From NCBI GenBank assembly GCA_020740775.1, contig JAHEWK010000003.1, positions 3,038,001 through 3,102,000 on the forward strand: DNA of 64,000 nucleotides. The letters run 5' to 3'. Source of the DNA: Ilyonectria destructans. Taxonomy: Eukaryota > Ascomycota > Sordariomycetes > Hypocreales > Nectriaceae. Under the pieces are notes generated by a model. The model ran no database searches and had not been told where the DNA came from. It was given only the letters and a program-made list of their open reading frames with translations. This document shows, one piece after another, positions 12,930-23,649 of this stretch (within the stretch, counting starts at the first letter, position 1; every line of letters begins with the position of its first letter). Made by a program: the position numbers and the translations under genes.

Positions 12930-13480
12930 TTGGGAACTATTTAATTATATAATATCAGTAGTGGTATTGGCTTCTATTCCCTCTATAGCTATAGGGGTTA
13001 GTAGAGGCAGATTAAAGCTGTATTATTAATTAAAATAACTGTTATAGCTTATTTAGTAGTTACTAAGATATATAAAGTGGGAAATATAAAGTTTACTGCA
13101 GATAGCCTTTTTTCTTTTTCTATAATACTTTATAATAAGTAATTGAAATTTCAGTGTTAATTTTTATTTATACTTAGAATATTTATATTTACTATTTTAA
13201 TAATATAATATAGTAAAATACTATGTTTACTACAGTATTAAATGTTTAATTAAAGTATTTAAATAATAAATTATTAATTCTATATATTTATATAATCTAT
13301 TTTTAAATATTAATAATAATAGTTAAATATATATTATGTATATAGTATTTTTGTTTTTACTATACAGCTTAAATTAATATAGTTTGCAGCTTAAATACTG
13401 GGTTAAAGCTGTGAAAAGTTAGGAAAATCGGGGAAAGTGCGCACATTATGATATAATGAAAAATAATTGAGTAATTAACA
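12930..13480. other. 550-bp AT-rich block directly upstream of a tRNA gene
   Basis: Nearly pure A+T with dense TA dinucleotides and every frame closed by stops. The block ends about 10-20 bp before the tRNA at 13491. It resembles a RIP-destroyed repeat; nothing in it is long enough to identify the original element. Confidence 0.7.
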
Positions 13481-13490
13481 TGAACCATTC

Positions 13491-13562
13491 GGCAAGCTGG
13501 CGCAATGGTAGCGCGTAGTCCTCCTAAGACTAAGGCTCAGGGTTCGAGTCCCTGGTTTGTCG
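13491..13562 (+). tRNA. tRNA-Arg (anticodon CCT)
   Basis: A 72-nt cloverleaf without intron. The acceptor stem GGCAAGC pairs with GTTTGTC (two G-U pairs) and the discriminator base is G. The D arm is GCGC/GCGC around AATGGTA; the anticodon stem is TAGTC/GACTA with loop CTCCTAA, so the anticodon is CCT, reading AGG. The T arm is CAGGG/CCCTG around TTCGAGT. A box and B box fit the Pol III promoter pattern. CCA is not encoded, as expected for a eukaryote. Confidence 0.95.
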
Positions 13563-13622
13563 ATTAAATTCAACACTTCCCAATTCTTCTGCATTAAGTT
13601 GCGGTGGGAATTCGGCGGTGGA

Positions 13623-13630
13623 TTTTTTTT
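13623..13630 (+). terminator. probable Pol III terminator (T8)
   Basis: The first run of four or more T on the coding strand after the tRNA is this run of eight, 60 nt past the mature 3' end. Pol III stops at such runs, so the primary transcript would carry a long 3' trailer. Confidence 0.5.
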
Positions 13631-13710
13631 GGAGTGTACTACACGCTAGCGTATTGTCCTCTAAAAGCTAAGGCCACGCAAGGCAAGGACTCGAGTCCCC
13701 GGTATACCGC
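13631..13710 (+). pseudogene. degenerate tRNA-like copy
   Basis: This stretch aligns with the tRNA-Arg just upstream in two blocks: gtcctc.taaaagctaaggc against gtcctcctaagactaaggc, and ctcgagtccccggta against ttcgagtccctggtt. Its B-box region reads GACTCGAGTCC instead of GGTTCGAGTCC. The acceptor and anticodon stems no longer pair cleanly, so it is probably a dead duplicate rather than a functional tRNA. Confidence 0.5.
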
Positions 13711-14740
13711 AAATTGTTTAATTCTCTTTTTAACTTGCTCGGTAATTCCACAGGACGGTTCAACCTTAATTACTTTAATTTCGTATTATTTCGTCTTTAT
13801 TAGTAATTGTAATTCATGATTCAGACTTCATTGCTTCAGTTACTCTTTCTTTTGTCCTTGCTGAGATGAGAAATTGGTCTGCGTTGTCGTAACGGTATTT
13901 TCGACTGATGGCTCCATCGCCTTTTTCTTTCACGTTGAGAAGTCCTTGCAGAAAAGACCTAGACAGGAGGTATACACATGTTAGGTATGCGATATCGAAC
14001 ATTATTTTATTTATGTTGTTGGTGTCGGACTTCCTTCCTCATGACGCACTTGGGCATAAAAGGCCGGGCTGACTACCGATCTCCCTCCATTCTTTCATCT
14101 CTTGCACGGTCGTGTGATCGACTAGGACCGCAGATATTCTGCGGCCTCTAGCCCTTCCTCGCGTCTTATCGCGACCGATGTTCATATTTATTTCGGATGC
14201 CCTGGTAACAGTTTGCTGTTAATCCGGTGCGGCCGAGGAACAAGTAAGCAGTCTCGCGGCCTCCGCCTCTTGGGCGGTAGTTTTGAGGGGACCCACCTCA
14301 ACAGCAATTCGACGACGAAGGTCATGAACTGTGTCAAAGTTTAGGCAAATTAAGTTTTGGGTTCTTAAAAATTTGTAAATAAAAAATCTAGATCTCCCTA
14401 ATGTGTAGGGAGGGTGCCCAAGCATTATTGCAGTCTCGAGGAATCCTAGTCCATGGAAAGAATGCATAATGAAAACTATCGCGTTGTCCTGACTGCCATA
14501 CCGAGGAGGGAAGTCAGTGGCAAATGCTACCACCAAAACAGCACATGTGTAATTCTGGCAAACACTGAGCACTATTATTGAAATAATTTGTCTTGCTCAC
14601 GTTGAGTGACTCTTGTAACCATATTGATTAGGTTTCACTGTGGTTCGGGGCCACACATAGCCCGTTCCACGGTTTGGACTGAGCCCCCCCCCCCCGCCCT
14701 TCCTCAACCTGCATATTTCCTCAACCTGTGTATTTCTTCA
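13711..14740. other. Intergenic between tRNA region and phosphopantetheinyl transferase
   Basis: Includes the 3' flank of the transferase gene, a 12-C run at 14684-14695, and an unidentified 117-codon minus frame at 14219-14572 that I do not believe. Nothing else recognised. Confidence 0.45.
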
Positions 14741-15372
14741 TCACATGGCCTTTTCACGATTCAGGCCGGGGTCATGGCCCAAACACACTGCCGTAGCATA
14801 ATCCCCATCATGGCTAATAGATACCATCGCACTGTCATCCGCCTCATCACTCTCCTCGGAGCTTTTAATCCTCGCCACTGGTGGCCCACTCCCCAGTCGC
14901 TCCCCCTCTACTGCTCGCCGCTCAATGACCACGTCATGGAACGTCAGCTGTCTGTGCGAGTGAGCCTTTATGGCTGCCTCTTTTGCAGCGAACCTAACGT
15001 GGAGGCGAGAATGAGTGTTGGTTTCTCATCCTGTAGTCGAGACCAGCGTGTGTCAACTTACCTCCCTGCGATGAACGCCGAGCACTTCCAAAGATCAGGG
15101 TCCCGTGCCGCCAACTCCTCATGCAGCTGCTGCCCTTCTTTCAAAGTTGCCACTATAGATGATCCCCCGGCCGGTTTGCCATCACCCAGCACCTTTGACG
15201 TGCGGGTCAAGACGTGCAGCCGTGCATAGTTGCAAGCCTGCTCCTCAGGAGCGAGGATGCGATTCACGAAACGTCTGGCGCGTGTGCCGGAGAGGATGCG
15301 ATAGATGCGCGATATCTGGCAAATATCGGTCCCAACATTCAGTGGAAATGGGAAGGCTCGCAGGGCCTTCAT
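14741..15372 (-). CDS. holo-[acyl-carrier-protein] synthase / 4'-phosphopantetheinyl transferase (AcpS/Ppt2 type)
   Basis: Transfers the phosphopantetheine arm of CoA to a serine of an acyl carrier protein; fungal AcpS-type enzymes (Ppt2) activate the mitochondrial ACP. Exons 15372-15062 and 14993-14741 join in phase to give 187 aa, with donor gtaagt and acceptor cacgttag. Diagnostic parts are the start ALRAFPFPLNVGTDICQI, with the metal-binding Asp in GTD, the segment RFVNRILAPEE, and after the intron RFAAKEAAIKAHSHRQL, with the metal-binding Glu in FAAKEA. The C-terminal third is acidic and less conserved. The frame starts at ATG 15372. It is the first conserved gene right of the repeat island. 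Confident family call; compartment inferred from family. Confidence 0.88.
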
Positions 15373-15942
15373 CTGCCCGTCCTGATATGCTGGTCTCGGG
15401 TGGGTGTGTTTGGTCGAGTAATAAGGAAGGTGCTAAAACTCATCGGAACCGCCTTCCTCCCAATTCCGCGTCCAACCAGACTGACTGGCGCCTGGGTCAG
15501 GGGTGAGGCGGCAACTTATCGATAGGGCACTGGTCTAAGCTTTAGGTCGGATGCAGTGGGGCTCCAGCTTCACGACGTCATGGAAGACAACGGCGAGTTT
15601 CATCCAGGACGAAAACATCCTATCTACGGCACGGGCGAGTGAGAAGGGAAGCTTTGGAATATTGAATTATTGAGAGCCTGAAATAAACGAGTGCGTCATC
15701 GAAATACATGCTAGAACTACCGTCGACGCCACCCTAGCCCTACTCCGCATAGCAAAAGCTCCGTTAGCGGATGGCCCCTTCAATCCCCCATTAGTATCCT
15801 AGAGCAAGCACGCAACCGTATGCTATTTCCAATCAGACCCTTGGGCCTTGAACTTTGGTCCTGACGATAGAGGGAGGAATGAAGACAGATAATTATTGAA
15901 ATTTGGGTGTCTGCCAAGACATTCCTTCTGAGAAACCGCTTC
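15373..15942. other. Intergenic, promoter region of the Ppt2-type gene
   Basis: About 570 bp between two genes on the same strand. It should hold the promoter of the transferase and the 3' UTR of the DUF1774 gene. No further feature seen. Confidence 0.5.
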
Positions 15943-17014
15943 TTATTCGGAGAGCAGCGGTGCACGCTCCTGATCCGCTGGCGGAGCTTGTCTCCAAGAA
16001 AACTCCCTGCCCCTCCAAGCAGGAACTGCCACCACCATTGTCATAATGAAGAGAATAGCCATGATGACGAAGGCGAAAATCCACTGGAGAGCAATGACTT
16101 GGTGATGGAACTGGGCGACACCAAGAGAAGCCGCGAGCACGCTGAGAGCGAAGCCCATGGTGTAATCCTATCATGATGTTAGCATTAAGTGGAGTGCCTG
16201 GCCTCGAGGAGCTTACCTTGTAAATGATGATGAAGAAAAGTCCATAGACGAAGATGGCCCAGATGAAGATGTTGCCAAAGATGCGAGGCACCAAATGATG
16301 GGGATGGGGAATCATCAGTGCGCCGTTCCAGTAAATGGCAACAAAGGTCCATGCCAGAGGACCGGAGACCACAGGGGAGTGGATGAAGCGAGGGTAGGTA
16401 TTATGGCGGAAGTAGAGGGAGGAAAGGTTGAAAAAGTTAAGCACCAAGATGACCTCAGCCCAGTGAAAGTGAGATCTGACAAAGAGCATGATGAAGGCAA
16501 AGTGGAAGAGGTTGTTGAAGATGAAGTGGCTGCCGACGCTGGCAGCGGCATTGACGATGTCGGTATTGCTCGAGAAGAGGTGTCCGATGTAGCCAGCCTG
16601 CAGGATGAAGAGCACGACCCTGTAGAGAAGTCATTAGCATTATGAAGTGTCTGGGGGCTGCTGGATCTAATACGTACCAGTAAATTGATGTGATGGTGGC
16701 GTTCAAGGTGAAAGCAGTGCGGTACAAATCATTCTGGTCCCAGATGCGCCTCCGAATGCTGTAGCCATCGCGGGGTTCGTTGATAGTGTAATAGACGGAG
16801 ACGACGACAGAGAGAAGCCAGGTAACGAGAGTAAGAATCTTGTATGTGAGGATAGCCCTAGAGGTGTGAGACTCCCTCCTGCTGAAGGGGTTCACTATAG
16901 AGTTGGTCGTGGTTAGCCATGGAATTTTTTTCAACACCCAGTTCGCGAGTGCGGGTGAGGGGGCAGAATGGAGACTGCACACGAAGGGCACTTACACTGG
17001 TCCCAGTTCACCAT
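15943..17014 (-). CDS. DUF1774-family integral membrane protein
   Basis: Fungal multi-pass membrane protein of unknown function. Exons: 17014-16996 (only 19 nt), 16894-16678, 16619-16217, 16167-15943; they total exactly 288 codons (287 aa). The joined start is MVNWDQLNPFSRRESHTS, typical for this family as I recall it. About seven hydrophobic segments follow, for example ILTLVTWLLSVVVSVYYT, VVLFILQAGYIGHLF, IFIWAIFVYGLFFIIIYK and IFAFVIMAILFIMTMVVAV; the tail is hydrophilic and ends LLSE. Introns have gt..ag ends and gctaac/gctaat boxes. An alternative start reading through intron 1 (MPFVCSLHSAPS) is less likely because the tiny first exon restores a family-like N-terminus. Role unknown. Confidence 0.82.
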
Positions 17015-19651
17015 GATGGACGGTGGGTAGACCTAACACGGTCGAGGTTTGTTGGGTATCGAGGAAGGAGTTTAGCAAAATTGCTTCGTGATGAGACCGA
17101 AGGACACGGACGCGGACTGTGAATGCGAATGTGTGGGTTGCACAGAGGCAAAGGGGATGTAAGAGGAATAAATTATCGTGGGAGGATGGGAAGTGAAAGC
17201 ATTTAAAGAAGACCGACCTAAGCCGGCATTTGCGGGGAAACCTCAATGGAGACTTGAGAAAGCAGCCGAGAGGGGGAGGGGTGGGATCAACAAGCACGTA
17301 CTCCTCGGGATCGTGGTGAGCAACGATGTCGATGTCACACCACATGAGAAGGAAGGTGGAAGGTCAAACAGCAAGCACCGGGGTGCCCATGAGTGGAATG
17401 GGCAAGGCGATGCGCATGACGCCTCGATGCACTAGCCCGTGTCTCTAGTGAAGAGGTACTTGCTGGTCTTGGTTACTAGTTACCCCATAAGGGCCCATCA
17501 GACGCCATCGGTTCTAGCTGTAGCTGTGTGAGAAGCAAGGCGTTGCCGAATTCGTACATTCGATCAGCCTGGCAGGCCAGATGACCTCACAGTGAATCCT
17601 GAGAAGCGCTTGGGGACGGGATTGTATTGCGGGGGGTGGGCTCAGCAGAAGACGCTTGATCGGAGAATTTCAAGCACGACGAGCGAGGATTGGCTTTTGG
17701 GGTTCTTAGCGGGTGGTGGAAGGATTGGATGCAGTCCGAAGCGGTGGCAGGGTGATGGGATTAGCACGAAGCCATTACTAGGCGTGTGTAGTGTCATAAT
17801 GTCTGGGATATACTAGTATCAAATTGGAGGTAGGTACCAGTATACGGCCATTTGATGGTGATTGGGTTGTAGTGGGAGTGGCTGTGGTCCTGTGGGTGCC
17901 TGGCCGGATTCGATTGTCTTACTCAGAATCAGCTCAACAAAGGTCTGGTTACTCGGAGGAGAATGGATATATGTGCATCGCTTGCACTCGACAAATACGA
18001 CGCTCCAACGCTGGAGGCTATGTTCTGCCAACCGAGCAGCCATGGATGCGGTTTCCAGAACAACACATAGCGTCAGTTGTGGTCCGCATTCCGCCCATTT
18101 ACCACCAAGACTCATCAGGCCCGACCCGAGTCTCATCAGTCCGGCGCTTAATCCGCAGACAATAGAGACTCGTCGAGAGAACGCGTGGTGCATGCGGCAA
18201 GCATGCATTGGGACCGCTGCAGGGAAGCGGCGTCACAGGGTCAGTGTGATTGGCTGTGGACGGCCGCGATGACGACTTCGACTTTGGGCTGCACCCGCCT
18301 GCGCCTGGATCAGCTCACGGCGGCAGGAGTGCGCCTTCCCCCCCCCTGCCGCCCGGCTGTGTGTCCGTCCGGCTGTATCCTCCAAGCGGTTTTGAGTACG
18401 TACTCTAATACCCACTGCTTGTTAGACAACTTGAGAAGTATCACGCCTAGGTGCTACCATCCGCCTGGTCCCTCAGCCGGGATCGTCTAAACTCATGACC
18501 CTCAGGCAACACTTTTCCCATTTTGTCGAGACACGGCAGGCGTCGCGGTTGCGCATGGGACCGGCCAACCTCGAAACCACCCAATCACTCCTCAACCAGC
18601 CACTGCCCCCAAACCTTCCTCACCGTCATCGAGATTCACCACCAAGTTGATTTTCACCTGCTTGGCTGCATCTACTCTTTGCACGTTGCGGTTTGTCTTT
18701 TACACAATTGGCCGTCCCAGCCTCGACTCAGTGTGCCTTGTTGAAAATGGCCACCCTTCCGTCAGCAAGAGCTCCTCCATCGCTCAGCCCATGATCGGCG
18801 GCCGATCGGTCTCCGAGCGTACTGAGCGATACTGAGCCTTGTCTGACTCGACATCAAAACGACAGGGGACTTTCTTGCTTAATTGCTGCAGTAGCTGTCG
18901 CAGCAGTAGCTGTAGGTAGTTGCAGCTTGCAGGCACACAGTTACGGTTCGCCGTGTTTCAGTCCCACACCCACTCACACTCTCCCTCACACACTCACTCA
19001 CTTGTCCACAATCCCAACCCAACCATCGACTCACTCACCACCCACTCCCCCGCTTGTTGCCGCCCTCATTCATCAATCACGCACTTCTCTGGAGGATGCG
19101 TGCGTAACCCCCTACACCATCTCCTCATTCTTCAGGCCAGGGTTCCCACCATCCTGCACTTCCCGGCAACCACCCTGTCCGTCTTAATCGGCATTCGCTT
19201 ACCCAACCGATACTCCAAGTAGAAACCTGAAGCCACGTTAGGCTGGCCTAGCAAGACCACGAGATGTCAAGACGTTCGAGGTGCGGCAAGTCATAGCCTA
19301 AAAGCCACTTGAGGCGTTTGGTGGCATACAAACACCTGACTTGTGTTCACGAACTTCAAGCATCAATGACATACGCACCAAATTCTTCAAGTTTCTATCT
19401 TAAACGAACACCGCCAAGATGGCAATGTCCCTCCTCGCCTTCTTTTTATACGGTTACCGCGGGCTCTCTCCTGCCGGCTCATGACAATTTCTCCAGTAAT
19501 GCTTGTTTCCCCCGCTGATGCAACCACTCAAGATGTATACCAAAACTCCCATGCCCAAATCAAGATGTACCTATCAATGCTAACCCCAAGCGAACCGTCG
19601 CAAACTGCCTTTATCCGTACACATCGCATACTCATATCGACAAACGTCGAA
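17015..19651. other. Gene-poor stretch
   Basis: 2.6 kb of balanced composition with short overlapping frames on both strands only. It holds a tag-ctg-type repeat near 18888-18920 (cagtagctgtcgcagcagta) and a CA-rich run at about 18960-19010. I see no domain, RNA gene or mobile element; UTRs of the DUF1774 gene presumably occupy the left edge. Confidence 0.4.
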
Positions 19652-20308
19652 TCATTGCCGAGTTCTAGACGAGTGACTAAAGAGCCTGTCGCCAGCCTCC
19701 AACCAGTTCTCCCAGCTCGATTGGCGTGACTGTGGCTCAGTCGGTTTCCAGTCCGGATCTGGTCTCTGCTGGTTGAGACAACTTCCTCTTGGCCTCCTCT
19801 TCATCGCCATCCTGTCGGCATGGTTGTTGAAATCCGCACTCTCGTGAAATCGGTTACTTGGTTGAGTTGAGCCAGTCCACTTTGTCTTGTACTCTGCGAC
19901 CCTCCGCTGTACTCGCATCTTGCTGAAGTCAGAGTTTTGGCGGATGTTGGATGGGTATTCGAAGGAAGTACCACTCTCGAGCCGAGGGCTGGCACTGCGA
20001 GCACGAAGAGATTCACTCTGTGCAATGGGTTCGTATACATTCGGGATGAGGGGCCCTTCGCTTAGGCCATATTCCGTATCCCTTTGGTTGTTCTCGTCGA
20101 CATATATACCGCGGACGTCATCGACGTCGATATGGGCGTCCATCTTTTCTGAGGATGTAGTGTTGATGATGGATGCGGGCACCGGAGAAGGAGGTGACGG
20201 AAACCCTCGGCGTCCATGTGGCTCTGGTTTGGGCTTTAAACCTTGCTGGCCGGTCCTCTGCGGGAATGAGAATTTACCGATTGTATTTTGGGCGGGAATC
20301 ACATACAT
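19652..20308 (-). CDS. hypothetical protein (weakly supported ORF)
   Basis: A single-exon frame of 218 codons from ATG 20308. The product is hydrophilic, rich in Ser, Arg and Pro, with an acidic patch (DAHIDVDDVRGIYVDE) and no membrane segment or known motif. It could be part of a larger spliced gene, but I found no convincing partner exons. Codon composition is not clearly gene-like. Kept because it is the only long frame in a 3.9-kb gap; function unknown. Confidence 0.35.
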   Translation of the reverse strand: MYVIPAQNTIGKFSFPQRTGQQGLKPKPEPHGRRGFPSPPSPVPASIINTTSSEKMDAHIDVDDVRGIYVDENNQRDTEYGLSEGPLIPNVYEPIAQSESLRARSASPRLESGTSFEYPSNIRQNSDFSKMRVQRRVAEYKTKWTGSTQPSNRFHESADFNNHADRMAMKRRPRGSCLNQQRPDPDWKPTEPQSRQSSWENWLEAGDRLFSHSSRTRQ

Positions 20309-20938
20309 GATATATTTACGTGTGTCGGTACATCACCTGCGCGAAATCCCGGCCAGGTTGGGCCGCCGGCAGGAGATCATCACGTTCCCTCGCAATCCCT
20401 CGCAACCGCCATTGGCTGCGGCGTCCAGGGGCCTCTTTCGGAATTTTCACCAAGAACGCCCAAAGCCGATTGCAGAGCCCAAATTCCAAAGAGCTCAGTC
20501 CGGGATGTCGGGTCATGCGGGGGGTGGATTTCCAAGATACGGCTGCGCCGCCGGCTCACTCGCATTGGTCGCCCGATATATGCCAATGAGATGGCGGCAC
20601 AGAGCGAAATTACAATTGCACATTTGCTCGAGACCGCAACTTTCTGGTTGCCTCATGAAGGCAACGGGACTATGTGGCTTGCTGCGGACCACATGTTGGG
20701 CTTTCCGCACTGCTTGGCCAGCACAGCCGATCAATCCCTCGACCGCTTGACCGACTGATGGGAAGCCTTAAGGAAGGCCGTCGCCAACATGTCCACGCCG
20801 GCCAGCTTCCCTCGGATCTCTTCGATCCCCTCGTGTGTTCTTCGACCGAAAGCACCTTCGCAGCTCCTCAGATATCTTCGTTGCCCTCCGTTCTCGGTTC
20901 TTCTCAGAGTGTAAGTCGGCGTATGTTCCCCATGCGCC

Positions 20939-22731
20939 ATGGGGGACACAATACCCCCCATAGGGCGAGGCTCTGGGCGCAAAGACAAGCACCGGCGCTC
21001 CTCCCGCATTACCGATGCCACCTGGGACCAATACAAGCCTCTGTTGTGCAAGCTGTATAAGTCGTACACGCTCATGGTGGTCATGTCCTTTATGAAGCAG
21101 CGCTTCGACTTTGCTCCGAGGTATGTTGGAATCAGTCCGACCGACGCCGAGTAGAACCGTCATCTGATCTTATCTCTTCCCCGATCAACAGTAAGCGACA
21201 GTACGGCTACCGATTCGAGAAATGGGGCGTCAGAAAATACCATGCGACCGACAAACCGGGGCCCACGCGGAACGTTGGCGGCGTCGATGAATTACCCAGC
21301 GAACAAATTGTCAACGAGTTCTTTGGAGACATGTCTCCGGATCTCAACAGCCCCGAATACGGATCGGGCTTATTCCTGGACGTCCCCGGCCGTGGCAACA
21401 ATAAAGGTGCTATCGCTCATCGCGCCCCAAGCAATGCATCCGCAACTTCTGCAACCTCTGATGCCAGTGCGAGCTGCTTGGATGAAGATACCGACTTTGA
21501 AGACTCCCTTTCTTCGCCCGGGAGAACCACGTCTCCCATAAGCTACCCATGGGGAGCTGACGACGATGCAAAGAAGCTCGTTGCCGACTTTTGCTCTACC
21601 ATGTCCGATGACCAGAACGCCTACGACATCTACCTCAATCTCTTCGATGCCCTCCCAAAGTCTCCCGCATCACTGATAACAGCCAAGAGCATGATCATCA
21701 CATCCTTAACCCGCGTCGCACAACAACCCAAGAATGCAAAACAGGCTCGGGATCGACTCTCACGTTTTCGAGATCAAGCCAAGACCCGTGGGTCTGATCG
21801 ACCCTTTCTGTTCTCGATGCTCGATGCATACATGGAGGAGCAGGAAGAGGTCACAGATGAGTCGCTAATCCACCTTCGAGTCTGTGAGATCATCCGGACG
21901 GTCCTCGACGACGACACTACGCTCGGGGATATCCCCCACAGTTATGCGGCCATTGACCTCGTGACGTATCACTTCCTCTCTTCGGGTCTGGAAGTGTACG
22001 AGAAGGCCATTACCGCCGACGATGGAAAACCCGCGACCTTGTCGTCGGAAGACCTACTCTATCAATACGTTTATAAGCAGCCATTGGCGGAAACTATCCG
22101 CTACGGTGACATCTCCCCTCTGCGCGGCTGCATTACTTGGTGTGCGAGACAATTGACGCTCGCCCACAAAATTCCACACGAGATAGCTTCTATCCCGTGC
22201 GACGACTCACAACGTCAGTGGTGCGACAACGTCCAGCTCTACTGCACCCTTTGGCACACTATGCTGCTCAATGTTCAGAACGGCATGCCGCCTCCTTGGT
22301 ACGGTCCCTGCGAGTCAGCTCTTGGAATATCTCCTTCCGAGCTTCTCGTTACTGTGTGTTGGATGATTGGCGCCGACGTCGGTAGACCCGGTTCGAGCAA
22401 CGACATCCTCAAACGGGCAACCTCCGTAGTCGAGGCCATGAGTCAGTTGCAGGAGGCCGACCTGTGGATCAAGTTCCTCAAGTTATTCACGTGGATGAAT
22501 AAACTTGTCGACCCGGGCGAAGATGACAAGAAATTTGAGGCCACCATCCTCCAACACACCCGCCGCTATATATCTGCCACTCTCAACGTGGAACTACCCT
22601 TCCCAGACGAGCCTGTGGTGGATATACCAGACTTTCGTTACCTCGATGGGCTGGAGCCCTTCCCAACTAGCGACAGCAACAATCCTATGGCTCTCAGTGT
22701 CTTCGATCACCTAGGTGGTATGGAGTTGTAG
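20939..22731 (+). CDS. Clr5-domain protein (putative regulator)
   Basis: Exons 20939-21120 and 21192-22731 join in phase (donor gtatgt, acceptor tcaacag) and encode 573 aa. Residues about 25-80 form a Clr5-type domain: ITDATWDQYKPLLCKLYKSY, then the VMSFMKQRFDFAPS stretch, then across the intron SKRQYGYRFEKWGVRKYH. Clr5 is a fungal N-terminal domain named after a fission-yeast silencing protein and is found in many filamentous-fungal proteins of unknown role. The remaining ~490 residues have a Ser/Thr-rich linker (SNASATSATSDASAS) and then a helical, domain-less region to FDHLGGMEL. The start ATG follows a gtaagt-containing leader, so a 5' UTR intron is possible. DNA binding or a silencing role is only inferred. 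Confidence 0.8.
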
Positions 22732-23649
22732 CCCGTGGAAGAGCAACCTTCCGCGTCAGAATTGGAGGATTTGTGTTCTAGCACGACGAAGGGGAATCAG
22801 TTTCTGTTTGCCGTAATTGCTTTGCTGCTTTTTACCATTCGTGAGATACCCGCCATTCTCTTGGGGCTCCCATATCAAATGTTATCGATTACTATGCAAC
22901 CGTGCCTCGTCCCTGTAGTCGTCCGTGTAATACGCATGACGTTCACATTGGCAAGCCCACTCTATATTTCAACATAAGACGCTACAATTACTAAGTGTAG
23001 CTGGTTCAACATATCTAGCCTCTACATTTCCCATGTCACGGGTCATCCTCCAAGACAACAATGGGTTGAAATCGCCGCGTCGCCCATCATGACCTCGTCA
23101 TTTCTACTTCAAACACGCACATCATAGATTTGACAGCAAGTATACCACAGCGGTGAGTGAAACAGCATGTATCGTTCTTATTTCCTCTTTGGAAAATAAC
23201 ACGAGGTAGCTGTCTTGAACTATAGACTTAAAATTTCAAATTACGAATAATCTGAGCTTTGTTATAGTGGTACACGATGTGAAATGGGTCAAATGCTAAC
23301 GATTATGTCCCGGCCAGTCAAAATGCCATGATAGTATATATCACACGAAGGAACCCTAGCTTCTAGCAAATCCCATTCTTATCTTTCAAAATGACATGTA
23401 CAATAAAAAGAAAAACCGATCAGTCTTAGACGTAGGGGTATCAACCAGTGTAAGCTCCTGCGGGACATCTCCTTCTTCCTCCACTCTCGAAGCGCTGCCG
23501 CTAGGATTCCAATCTAACAAAACCAAGGCCAAAGCCAAAGCCAAAGCCAACAAAAAGCAGCTCTGTACAAGAAATGAAATGAAACATGGCATCTGAAATG
23601 CCAGTTTACGTTATAGAACACACAACCCCTCCTTCGACGTCTGTCAGCA
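22732..23649. other. Intergenic, convergent gene ends
   Basis: 918 bp between the Clr5 gene (+) and the dynein gene (-), holding both 3' UTRs. A short gccaaa repeat (five or so units) sits at 23524-23553. The frame of the Clr5 gene stays open for a further 81 codons after its TAG, which I take to be chance. No gene seen. Confidence 0.5.

Noticed and set aside
14219..14572. 117-codon minus ORF upstream of the tRNA-side boundary
   Set aside because: No domain or splice partner; probably a chance frame.
22732..22977. In-frame 81-codon continuation after the TAG of the Clr5 gene, hydrophobic
   Set aside because: TAG CCC is not a known readthrough context, the extension carries no targeting tripeptide, and the region is expected 3' UTR. 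Considered chance.
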